A stretch of DNA of 64,000 nt from Halomonas sp. HL-93 (GTDB lineage Bacteria > Pseudomonadota > Gammaproteobacteria > Pseudomonadales > Halomonadaceae), in the NCBI RefSeq assembly GCF_900086985.1, contig NZ_LT593974.1:3162001-3226000 (forward strand), read 5' to 3'. Under the pieces are notes generated by a model. The model did no database searches. It saw nothing but the letters and a program-made list of their open reading frames with translations, and was not told the origin of the DNA. Made by a program: the position numbers and the translations under genes. Shown here one piece after another: positions 35,321-43,500 of this stretch. Position 1 is the stretch's first letter, and each line of letters opens with the position of its first letter.

Positions 35321-35815
35321 GCGTAGCACATCGTCTATTAGATCCCATCGTCCCTCGTATTGAGAAATGTTCCAGAAATAGGGTGCTGCACCCTGTTGGA
35401 CTGCTACTGCACGAACTAAGCTATCTTTTCTTTGCTGCCCCTTCTTCCCAGGAGTAGACAGCCACGTTCGGTGCCGTTCGGCTACGTTAAGGGCCATTTC
35501 ATTACAGGGAACTATGTAATACCGAAATGGATCTGAGGAACCGGGCGTAGGTATTCCAGCAATTATCCAGAAGAACCGCGAGCCATACACTCGTTCGGCT
35601 TTCTTTCCCACGCTGCATGTCTTGTTACTAGGTACGAATGTTTTCACTTGAATATGAACGAACTTTGTACCGTCCCTGTTGCTACAGAGCACATCAGTAT
35701 TCGGAGTGTTTCCAAGAGTTACTACTGCCGCATAACCTCGGCGACACAGCTCACCTGCCACAAAGAACTGACTCGAATTACCTCTGTGACTTTTGTCTCT
35801 AGCGGATGAGTTCAT
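35315..35815 (-). CDS. PD-(D/E)XK nuclease-like protein (cassette gene)
   Basis: A 166-residue protein. The first 65 residues look like a PD-(D/E)XK nuclease core: Glu in FFVAGELCRRGY, Asp in LGNTPNTDVLC, then the strand KFVHIQVKTF with Gln-x-Lys. The rest has GSRFFWIIAGIP and YYIVPCNEMA, as in small nuclease-like proteins often annotated hypothetical. Nuclease activity is an inference from motif spacing; the lack of a typical acidic (D/E)xK may mean altered metal binding. The ATG has GAGG upstream, and the TAA lies within the attC core. Confidence 0.75.
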   Translation of the reverse strand: MNSSARDKSHRGNSSQFFVAGELCRRGYAAVVTLGNTPNTDVLCSNRDGTKFVHIQVKTFVPSNKTCSVGKKAERVYGSRFFWIIAGIPTPGSSDPFRYYIVPCNEMALNVAERHRTWLSTPGKKGQQRKDSLVRAVAVQQGAAPYFWNISQYEGRWDLIDDVLRD

Positions 35816-35829
35816 CTATACCTCGTAGC

Positions 35830-35910
35830 TACTAACGCAAAGCACACGGGCGCGAGTTTACGAGCGTCCCGCCGCCGCTTACGGCGGCGTAGTGATGCGA
35901 CTGGTTATGT
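35830..35910 (-). other. Integron attC site (after the TPR-like gene)
   Basis: An 81-bp site. On the minus strand it runs from ACATAAC (35910-35904, containing the TAA stop of the upstream gene) to GCGTTAGTA (core GTTAGTA). A GCCGCC/GGCGGC hairpin lies at about 35870-35888. The cores deviate from consensus at one position or more, but position and structure match the other sites. Confidence 0.75.
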
Positions 35911-36429
35911 GTTGATAAAACGAGCAAGGCGATTCCTTACGGAGTCGGGCCAAGATTTAGGATTCTTGCCGAAAAGATCTATAGCTTGCTCATATTCTTT
36001 TTGCAGCTCAATGAGCTCGCCTGCTTCAAGGAGCTTTTCATACTGCGAATGAAAGTCTTTAGCATATCTTTCAAAAAGAGACTCATCATCGGGCGACTTT
36101 TCTCGTTTAGCACAAAGCTTTAACTTTTCATAGACAGACGAAACACCTAGGTTCTGAAATGCTTCCTGAATTTCTTTACACTTGTGGCCAAATGTCTTTT
36201 TGCAGTCATCTCTAAAGGCCGGGATTAGTGTCCTCTCTGCGTACTCAACCCCCTCCTTATAACGCCCTGCTTTCTGAAAATAGGGGATTATCTTTGTATA
36301 TAGGCCACCAGAAAACCCGCCAGTTTTTGCCATTTTCGGGATAATAGATTGCAATAGCGATATAGCGCCATCATAGTCTCCGCTTTTAGCCAAGGCTGTC
36401 GCAGTTTTGGTAGATTCTCGAATATCCAT
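35905..36429 (-). CDS. Alpha-helical repeat (TPR-like) hypothetical protein (cassette gene)
   Basis: A 174-residue, wholly helical, charged protein. Residues 5-75 look like two TPR-type hairpins (ATALAKSGDYDGAISLLQSI and IIPYFQKAGRYKEGVEYAE). The rest forms longer helices with Lys/Glu. Four Cys occur (in DDCKK, GHKCKE, LKLCAKR) with no clear metal pattern. No signal or membrane segment. Function unknown. ATG with GGGAG upstream. It is flanked by attC sites on both sides. Confidence 0.75.
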   Translation of the reverse strand: MDIRESTKTATALAKSGDYDGAISLLQSIIPKMAKTGGFSGGLYTKIIPYFQKAGRYKEGVEYAERTLIPAFRDDCKKTFGHKCKEIQEAFQNLGVSSVYEKLKLCAKREKSPDDESLFERYAKDFHSQYEKLLEAGELIELQKEYEQAIDLFGKNPKSWPDSVRNRLARFINT

Positions 36430-36447
36430 AGTTCTCCCGAATTTTAC

Positions 36448-36525
36448 ACATAACGCCCGTGCTCAAGTGCAATTTTGGAGCTGTAAAGCAGCGGAGAAAT
36501 TTTCGCTTGCAGCCGATTGTTAAGT
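36448..36525 (-). other. Integron attC site (after the SieB-like gene)
   Basis: A 78-bp site. On the minus strand R'' is ACTTAAC (36525-36519, exact RYYYAAC), a few bases after the TGA of the upstream gene. The site ends GGGCGTTATGT. It shares the CGCCCG...CAATTTTGGAGC block with the site at 33952. The middle is an imperfect hairpin. Confidence 0.82.
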
Positions 36526-36529
36526 GTAA

Positions 36530-37090
36530 TCACCACCGATTGTACCTCTGCATGTTGGGAGTAAAACCCTCTAGAAGATGAGGGTTATTCCGCAAATGGT
36601 CTCGCGCCCATGGCTGAATGTTGTAAGCCCAGCCATTAACCATATCACCCATATTGCTAGCTCGGTACAATATATTTCTTGCTTCTAAGCTGCCTTTAAT
36701 ACCATCCTCCATCAGAAAATATTGAGTAGTTTCCTCGCCGAAAATATAAGGAGCAAGATAAGCCTTTTCGTTTGGTGTTAGGTTTACCAAATCGGCTTTT
36801 CTAAGCTCCATTAGTTTTCTGGACTTCCTCGACTTTTGCCACTTCACAACCTGTGCTTTGGAGAAACTCAACAACCCGGTAATTGATTGAGCAAAAACAA
36901 TAGAGAGCGACAGAACGAAGCAACCTCCGATATATGGCGTATTGGCATCTCGAAATTCATTCAACCCGATAGTTTCAATTAGCTCCCCACTGCCAAATAG
37001 CACGATGCCGGAAGCTATAGCCAAGCCAGTAAAAATCACTGGACTTGTTTGTTTTATCGAGCTCAAAAGCCCGCTGAATGCTTCGATCAT
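36530..37090 (-). CDS. SieB-like superinfection-exclusion membrane protein (cassette gene)
   Basis: A 186-residue protein (ATG 37090; GTG 37099 in frame is possible but lies at the cassette core). Two membrane helices are near residues 15-33 and 48-70, followed by a basic linker (KWQKSRKSRK). A cytoplasmic domain has LTPNEKAYLAPYI and a C-terminal IQPWARDHLRNNPHLL. This layout matches what I know of the SieB family from lambdoid phages, which blocks infection by other phages. The match is by pattern memory, so moderate. If correct, the array carries an anti-phage gene directly next to the Wadjet-like operon. Confidence 0.65.
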   Translation of the reverse strand: MIEAFSGLLSSIKQTSPVIFTGLAIASGIVLFGSGELIETIGLNEFRDANTPYIGGCFVLSLSIVFAQSITGLLSFSKAQVVKWQKSRKSRKLMELRKADLVNLTPNEKAYLAPYIFGEETTQYFLMEDGIKGSLEARNILYRASNMGDMVNGWAYNIQPWARDHLRNNPHLLEGFTPNMQRYNRW

Positions 37091-37097
37091 ATTAGAC

Positions 37098-37196
37098 ACT
37101 TAACGCCAATATTAAGCGGCGCCCTTGGAGTGCAACGGAAAGGGCGTCCGGTGGACGGCCGCCAGGCCGGGAACGAACTTGAATGACTGGTTAGAA
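37098..37196 (-). other. Integron attC site (after the small membrane protein gene)
   Basis: A 99-bp site. On the minus strand it runs from TTCTAAC (37196-37190), eight bases after the upstream gene's stop, to TTGGCGTTAAGT (core GTTAAGT, exact GTTRRRY). The inner CCGTCCACCGGACG and GGCCTGGCGGCC segments form nested hairpins. Confidence 0.8.
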
Positions 37197-37203
37197 GGCA
37201 TGA

Positions 37204-37551
37204 TCACCTGCCCACTAGGTAATATAGGGTGAGACCACCAATCACGGCGCCCACGATACCAAACATCCAAGCAAGAATAGGCTTTGCGACCCTCCACAGA
37301 GAGGTACTTCTATCCACGCCGGATTCATTCTTAACCTTGAATGATTCCAAGTACTCACGACCGGGCAGAGTAATACGAGGCTCAAGGTAGGCATCGCCAT
37401 CATCCGAGCACGCATCCGCCGCATCTAAATACCCGGACTCGACCAACTCCTTCACGACTGAAACCGGATAATCACTGGATTCATTGATTTCATCAGGAAG
37501 AGTCTGGTTGGCGGCTGCCTCAAGAACTCGTTGATGTTCGGTGGTTGGCAT
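37204..37551 (-). CDS. Small membrane-anchored hypothetical protein (cassette gene)
   Basis: A 115-residue protein. Residues 1-75 look like a winged-helix-type domain ending in ITLPGREYLES, a form common in small prophage and cassette proteins. A tail-anchoring membrane helix (about 90-112, PILAWMFGIVGAVIGG) is at the C-terminus. The function is unknown. Its 5' side begins at another core (37566-37572), so it is probably the first cassette of the array in transcription order. Confidence 0.72.
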   Translation of the reverse strand: MPTTEHQRVLEAAANQTLPDEINESSDYPVSVVKELVESGYLDAADACSDDGDAYLEPRITLPGREYLESFKVKNESGVDRSTSLWRVAKPILAWMFGIVGAVIGGLTLYYLVGR

Positions 37552-37565
37552 GATGCTTTCTGCCC

Positions 37566-37793
37566 TTCTAACAGTGATTATACGGAAGGCAGCAAAACCT
37601 CAATAAACGCGACAGCACATTCATTGGGATTTTGCAGCCCACTATGTTGACTCTACCTCACTGATTCTTCTGAAAGCAAAGCCAATTTTGGCAACATAGC
37701 CAAAATTCGCGTGCCTTCTCGTTTTGCTCGTTTCAATCATACTGGACCGCAACCACATCATCCGGCCCTGCGTATTAGGTCGACGGGGCTCCT
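37566..37793. other. Array edge without integrase; inverted repeat
   Basis: TTCTAAC at 37566-37572 (GTTAGAA on the minus strand) repeats the core used by the neighbouring attC and marks the right-hand edge of the array. It could be an attI or the end of a lost site. Between it and the Wadjet-type operon I find no integrase and no supported gene. A perfect 9-bp inverted repeat, AATTTTGGC/GCCAAAATT with a 6-base loop (37684-37707), might be a weak terminator for that operon or a protein site. Confidence 0.45.
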
Positions 37794-38675
37794 TCACACC
37801 AGCGCCACACGCTCCAACCGTTCACCCAACCACTGCTGCCTTAGCCCGCTCTGCTGATCGAGTAGCAGCGTTAGATACGGCTGTAGCGGATGTGTGGCAG
37901 GTAGTTGGTCGCGGTGGTGTTGCAGGCGTGGGCGGTGTTCGAGTTGTTTTGCGGGGTCGTGGAAGGGGGTGGCCTGCTCGGTGAGCCATGCGAGCGGCGG
38001 GAGTAATAGGTGCGAGGCGCCGCTGGAAAGCGCGATACCAATGCCTCTTATATCGAAGTCACCGGCGTAGAGGTGCGGCTTTTGGGTGGCCTTCCAGGCG
38101 CTGGCGATTTGCTTGAAGCCGCCGCCGTAGTGGCTATCGCCGCGGTAGACGACCAGAGGGTTTGCGTAGTCGCTTAGCGCGGGGATTGGCGGTGAAAAGG
38201 CATAAAAGCTGTCCAGGTTTTCAACCTGGATAAGCACGTCGCACTGCTCAAGGTTTATCTCTCGCCAGTCGACATCGTGCATTGAGCGCGGCTGGGCCGA
38301 GAGCCAGGCGGGGGGACTGGCGGGAATGTTAACCAGCACCCGCTGGGCGCGTGGGCCTTGGCGGTTGGTTTTATCTTCATTGACGCCCTGCTCCGCTTGC
38401 TCAGCACTGGTCAAGCCGCTTTGCCATTGCTCAATGGTGACCAGTCGTTGGCTTTCAAGTGCTTCGTTTACCTGCTGAATAAGGGCACGGTCAAAGCGCA
38501 GGGATTGGTGGCTAATTCTGGGGCCAAGCTCAATATGCTGCGCATCGCACCAGTGGATGAAGGTTGCGATCCATTGCTGGCAGCGCTTCTTGTCGATCCA
38601 CGACTGCTTGCGCAGCTGACGCTCGATTTCGCTCAATTTTTTGTAAGCCTGGGCAGTGAGCATCTGGTCATCCAT
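37794..38675 (-). CDS. jetD: JetD/MksG-like Toprim nuclease subunit of a Wadjet-type system
   Basis: A 293-residue protein. The C-terminal part resembles a Toprim fold: Glu in VLIQVENLDSFYAF (about 148-161), then NPLVVYRGDSHYGG, then YAGDFDIRGIGIAL with the DxD pair (about 205-218). The N-terminal third is helical and may bind the SMC complex. It is shorter than the JetD of type I Wadjet (usually near 400 residues), lacking most of the N-terminal arm. JetD cleaves plasmid DNA after loop extrusion by JetABC. It starts two bases after the stop of the kleisin-like gene, so it is the fourth gene of this operon. Confidence 0.75.
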   Translation of the reverse strand: MDDQMLTAQAYKKLSEIERQLRKQSWIDKKRCQQWIATFIHWCDAQHIELGPRISHQSLRFDRALIQQVNEALESQRLVTIEQWQSGLTSAEQAEQGVNEDKTNRQGPRAQRVLVNIPASPPAWLSAQPRSMHDVDWREINLEQCDVLIQVENLDSFYAFSPPIPALSDYANPLVVYRGDSHYGGGFKQIASAWKATQKPHLYAGDFDIRGIGIALSSGASHLLLPPLAWLTEQATPFHDPAKQLEHRPRLQHHRDQLPATHPLQPYLTLLLDQQSGLRQQWLGERLERVALV

Positions 38676-38677
38676 CG

Positions 38678-39922
38678 TTACACCGCCAGGCCTAACGAAA
38701 CGTCGCGGATCAGCTTCACATCGTTGTAGGCGCTCGCCCGCTCTTCCTGCTGATGAAGATGAAACGCGCGCTGCTCGCTATGCGGCAGGCCCTGGTGCTC
38801 GGCGATGACCTGAAACAGCCAGATTTCTGGAGGCCATTGCAGCTCGCTTTGGTTGAGGTAGTCCAGGGCGCTGATGGAGGCTTGCTCGGCGCGGTCCACC
38901 ACGTTGAGGTAGAAGGTTTCGACGTCATCCTTGAGCGCCTGCTGGCGGGCGGCGATGAGCATGTCTTCGACGTGTTCCGCCGGGCGTGCCGCGGTGACCG
39001 ACTGGGCGGCACGTAACGGCGTGGGCACATTTTCCAGCAGCGCGCTGAGGGTGGGCATGTCCTGGGCGCGGTCCAGCGCGACGGCCCCGGCGGCGGTGAG
39101 GGGGGCGGCGTGGTTGAACAGCGCGGGCACCTCGCTGCGGCGGGCGTAGTTGCCGGGGGTGAAGCCTGGGTGTTCGCGCAGGAAGGCGGCCATGCCTGAA
39201 ACCAGGCGGCTGCGTGCCTGCATGCGGCGAAAACGCGCCATCAACTCGATCAGGCGGTGCTGCACCTCACGCAGGCTGGTGTAGTGCTGGCTGAGTTGCT
39301 GTTGCAGCTGACTGATCAACACCTTGCGCAGCGTACCGTCGCTGCCCACCAGTTCGATCAACTCGTCAAAGTCGATCAGCGCCAGCCCGTCGAGCAGGCG
39401 GACCACCTGCTTTTGCGCGCGGTCGTTTTCGCGCACCTTGTCGTTGAGCTGGCTGACAAAGCCGAAATCGCTGTTGAGCCGCTGCCACAGGCTGTCGATA
39501 GCGTCGGCAAAGCGGCCGTTCATGTCATCCACCGCCTGGCGCAGGCGCAACAGTTGCTGCTCCTGCTGCCAGTAGTCGCCGCGGCTGCTGGAATCGCGAT
39601 AGCTCTGGATCAGGCTGCGGATCAGCTCCAGCGCCTCAGCCACATCGGCGTTGACGTGGCGCCGGGCTTCATCGGACACCATTTCGGCGATCAGTTCGCG
39701 GACCTTGGGGGTCAGCTTGAGACCGCCCTGCTCGTCGGGCCGCCAGACAATACGCGCGCTTAAAAGCTTGCGCAGCGCGGTGTGGCTCAGCCCTTCCAGG
39801 GGCACTTGATCGTTGGCGTAGCCCTGCATCAACGCCTCGGCGTGGCGGCCCAGCAGGGCCAGGCGCTCCACCCCGGTGGTGATCAGGCGACTTTCCAGCC
39901 CTGGCGTTTCCGCGTCGTTCAC
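38678..39922 (-). CDS. jetA: JetA/MksF-like kleisin subunit
   Basis: A 414-residue, mostly helical protein. The N-terminus looks like a winged-helix region (LEGLSHTALRKLLSARIVWRPDEQGGLKLTPKVRELI). A long coiled coil follows (about 120-250), with a C-terminal domain ending YNDVKLIRDVSLG. Size and order of parts suit the kleisin subunit that bridges the SMC heads in Wadjet/Mks complexes. GTG start at 39922 overlaps the upstream jetB-like stop by four bases. Family assignment is from operon context plus fold pattern. Confidence 0.7.
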   Translation of the reverse strand: MNDAETPGLESRLITTGVERLALLGRHAEALMQGYANDQVPLEGLSHTALRKLLSARIVWRPDEQGGLKLTPKVRELIAEMVSDEARRHVNADVAEALELIRSLIQSYRDSSSRGDYWQQEQQLLRLRQAVDDMNGRFADAIDSLWQRLNSDFGFVSQLNDKVRENDRAQKQVVRLLDGLALIDFDELIELVGSDGTLRKVLISQLQQQLSQHYTSLREVQHRLIELMARFRRMQARSRLVSGMAAFLREHPGFTPGNYARRSEVPALFNHAAPLTAAGAVALDRAQDMPTLSALLENVPTPLRAAQSVTAARPAEHVEDMLIAARQQALKDDVETFYLNVVDRAEQASISALDYLNQSELQWPPEIWLFQVIAEHQGLPHSEQRAFHLHQQEERASAYNDVKLIRDVSLGLAV

Positions 39923-40560
39923 AGCAGCGCCTCCTGAGTATCCTCGCCCTCGTCGTCCACCGGCAGGTGCTCTTCGTCGCGAATAAAGCGCACCAGTTCG
40001 AGCAGGTAGTCGACCTTGCCGGTGACCAGAAACACCTGACGGTCGGCGTGGGGTTGCAGCAGGTAGCCGTGCTCTCTTAACCGCTTGAACACCTGCTTGA
40101 CCTGGGCGTCCAGCTGGTCGCTTTGGGAGCCGAAGAAGCTGTCGGTGGCCAGGCGCTCAATGCGTTCCCGCAGGCTGGGGTTGTCTTCGCTTTTGGCCTG
40201 CAGCTCGCCGGGTTTGAGCACATCACCGGGGGACAGCACGCTGTCGCGGCCCAGGGCTTCCTGCACCAGCTGTAGCCATTCCAGCAGCGGCAGCAGACTG
40301 TTGACGGTGTCGCCCAGTTGGCGGGCGAGCTGGTCCCGCGCGCTGTCATCCAGCTGACGCCAGGCGAGAAAATACACGCCTTCCTCCTGGCTGCTGGCCA
40401 CGCGGCGGTTGAGCGGGCGCAGGTAGCTGTCGATGGCCTCGCGCGTGGCGTCATCCTGCAGGCGCTTGAAGGCGCTTTCGTCGCTCACCGCGCAGATAAA
40501 CTCGCCCGCCAGCAGCCGTTCCAGCAGCGGGCCATGGGGTAGAAGACTCATATCGCTCAT
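39919..40560 (-). CDS. jetB: JetB/MksE-like subunit
   Basis: A 213-residue protein predicted to have tandem winged-helix domains, as MksE/JetB does. Examples are the helix run LLPLLEWLQLVQEAL and the C-terminal QVFKRLREHGYLLQ...VFLVTGKVDYLLELVRFI. It should dimerise and bind the kleisin. Start ATG overlaps the SMC-gene stop (ATGA); its own stop overlaps the next start (GTGA). The very acidic C-terminus fits halophilic proteins. Confidence 0.7.
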   Translation of the reverse strand: MSDMSLLPHGPLLERLLAGEFICAVSDESAFKRLQDDATREAIDSYLRPLNRRVASSQEEGVYFLAWRQLDDSARDQLARQLGDTVNSLLPLLEWLQLVQEALGRDSVLSPGDVLKPGELQAKSEDNPSLRERIERLATDSFFGSQSDQLDAQVKQVFKRLREHGYLLQPHADRQVFLVTGKVDYLLELVRFIRDEEHLPVDDEGEDTQEALL

Positions 40561-43500
40561 ACCGGCACCTCCTCATGGCGGGCTTTGAGCCGCTCGGCCA
40601 GGCGGCTTTGGCGGGGCTCGATGCGTTTTAGCCGTCGTTTGGCGGGGTCGTCGGCGTCGCGGTCGATCAGGTAGCGGTTGTGGAACAGCAGCAGCACGTC
40701 GGATTCCGGGTTGGGGAAGGCGCCGACAATATGAATCTGGTTGCTGTCGCAGGCGTCAAACAGCTTTTCGACGTTGTGGTAGGCCAGCGTGCCGATCTCA
40801 TCAATGGGCCAGTGAATGGCGATTGCCGCCCGGCCGCGCAGCAGGCGGGTAAAGGCGAGCAGGAACTTGCACAGAATCAGATACGCCATGCCGTGGCTGG
40901 ACGATTCGAGCAGTTGGCGGTCGTTCTTGATGATCAGGTCGGTGCCGCCTTCGTTGAGGTGCAGCTCCAGGCGCAGCAGGCTTTCAAAGCTGTATTGCTG
41001 GTCGCTGCGCAGCAAATCGACCACGTCCGCCAGGGCGTTCAAGTAGTCGTCGCTGGGCAGGGTCTGCTCGGAGTCGCGCCAGGCCTTGTAGCGCTGGGCA
41101 AACAGCTTGAGCGGCTCCCAGAAACCGAGTTCGTCAATGGTCGACTGGATGCGCACCTCGGCCTTGCTGATGCCATCCAGGCGCAGGTCGTCGGCCACTT
41201 CATCGGAGAGGCGCTTGCTCTGGGCGCTGATGCGGCGATTGAGGTCGCGAAACACGGTGAAGAACTTGTCCAGATCGTCGCTGAGATTGCGCCCCTGCTG
41301 AATCAGCTGTTGCTGCTGGTCTTCCAGCAGTTTGACCATGCCGCCGAGCAGCGGCAGCAGCGCTCGCGGGTCGTCGGGGTCGGCCAGCCGGGCGCGCTCG
41401 CTTTCCAGCGCATCGACAAAGCTGGTGCTGGCCCCTTTGATCAGTTGGCTCTCCGCTTCCTGGCAGCCTTTGCGCAGCGTATCGCGCTCCTGGGCCCGGC
41501 GCGAGAGTGCCTGACGGGTGCGCGCCAGCCGTTCGGCGACATCGCCGGGAGCCTCCTGCTGGGGCGTGGCGTCCGAGGTCAGGGTGAGTTCATCAAGCTG
41601 CTTGAGCAGCGGCTTGAGGTCGTTGAGCACCTCGTGGCTTTCGCGGCGCTTGGTTTCAAACGCGGCGACGTGCTGCTGGTGGGCGGCCTTGGTGGCTTTG
41701 AAGGCCTGCTGGTGTTCTTCGCGCTGTCGCTGGGCGGCGTCTATCTCACGGCTTAAACGCCCCTCCTGCTCGACCAGCTCCGGTTTGCGCTGCCCCCAGC
41801 TTACGCGCATAAAGCGCTTGTAGGCGTCCAGCTCGTCCTGACGGGCGGCGGTGTGACGGATGTGCTCGTCCAATTGCTGCAGCCGGGCGCGGGTATCCCG
41901 CAGTTTTTCCGGATCGACGCCCTGGGCTTTCAATTCCTGGTCGAACGCCTCTTCCAGCTCTTCGCACTGGCGCTTGTGCTCGGCTTTCTGCTCGGTGAGC
42001 TGGGTCTTGTACTGCTGAATCTGCCGGTCGATGGACTCCAGCTGGCTTTGCGCATCGGCTTTTAGCTCCAGCAGTTCGGCCTGTTGGGCGGCGTTTAGCT
42101 TGTCCAGCGCAGTCTGGCGTTCGTCGCGCAGGGCTTGCTGCTGCGCTTGTTGTTCCTCTAGGGCGGCTTCGTGGTCGGCCTTGCGCTGACGCTGCGCCTC
42201 GGCATGGCGCGCCTGGCACTGGCGACGGGCCTCCTGGGCGTACTCGACTTCTTCATCGGCGCGCTTCACCGCCAACTGGGCCTGGCTTAGCGCTTCATCG
42301 GCGGCCTGGACGCGCTCGTTATGCCGTTTGAGCTGCTTTTCGCTGTTGGCAAGCTCGGCCTCGGCGCGCACCACGGCGTCGTCCGCCGCTTCAATGGCGG
42401 CCAGCAGGCTGGCTTCATCCTGGGCGTAGTCCGGCGGCTCGATCAGGTGGGTATCCAGCACCAGGCCATAAAGGTCGTCGCTGGGTTGCTCGGTCAAGGC
42501 GGGCGAAAGGTCACGGCGCTCCAGCAGCTCGGGGGCGATCACCTTGCCCAGCCGCTGCTCCCATTCGGGCAGGTGGTAGCGCAGGAAATGGCGCAGCGAG
42601 CCTTGGGCGGGGTCGCGCTGGCGGTGCAGCGCCTGGCTGGTTTGCTGGGCGCGGGTCAGCGTCCGGCGTGCATCCGCGTGGGCCTGTTCGGCGCTATCGC
42701 GTTCGCGCTTCAGGCTATCTAGCTCGCGGCGCTGGCTTTCCCGCTGGCTACTGGCGGCGTTGTGGTCGCTTTGCGCCTGGTCGATCCGCGCCTGCACTAG
42801 CGCGGCCTCTTCGCTTTCCTCCGCCGTGGGGCCGCTGTGGCTAAGCGCGGCTTTCAGCGCTGCCAGCCGTTCAACCCCCTGGTTGAGGCGTGCCTGAAAA
42901 CCGGCTTCTGTCTCTTCACGCTGGGTCTGGTAGCGGGCATCGAGATGGCGCTGGGCCTCCCAGTGGGCTTCCTGGTGCGCGGCTTTTTCTTCAGCCAGGG
43001 CGTCGACCAGCCCCTGAATCTCTTCGCTTTGGCGGGCCAGCGCTTCGCCCAGCTCGCGCAGCCGCTCTTCCTTGCGGGCCTGGCTTGCCTGCACGGCCTC
43101 TTGCAGGGCAGTCAGGTGGCTTTTCAGTTGCTCGAACTGCTCGCGTTTTTGGGGCAACGCGTTGAGGTCGCGCTCAAGGGCGGGCATGTCTGCCGCCTCA
43201 TAAGCTTCATACTGGTCCTGCAGGTCGCTCAGGTCGCGCTGGGTTTGCTTGAGACCGCTTTCCAGCTCGCTGAGCTGCTCGTTCAGCTCATCCCGGGCCG
43301 CCTCGTAGGCGTTTTTCTCGGCGTCGAATGCCTCTTGGCGCGTATTCATATCGGCTTCGGCATCGGCCAGGGTGCGCTCGACGTGGTGGCGGTCGGCTTC
43401 CAACTGCGGTTTCAGCTGCCACAGTGCGGCCTCCACATCCGCCAGCTCGCGGTCAACGTCGTGCAGCTTGGCAAGCGAGCGCTGCAGCGGCTCCAGGCGC

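Noticed and set aside
34624..37560. CRISPR array suggested by recurring TAACGCC blocks
   Set aside because: The blocks are not identical direct repeats with uniform spacers; each is the end of an attC-like site between genes.
37573..37793. Search for an integron integrase or attI beside the array
   Set aside because: No tyrosine-recombinase reading frame is present on either strand here or elsewhere in the window; only a core-like GTTAGAA remains.
40680..41756. 358-codon plus-strand frame, and others at 42837-43598 and 43662-44093
   Set aside because: They are antisense shadows of the coiled-coil SMC gene; the protein sequences are low-complexity (Gln/Leu/Ala) without motifs, while the minus strand has Walker motifs.
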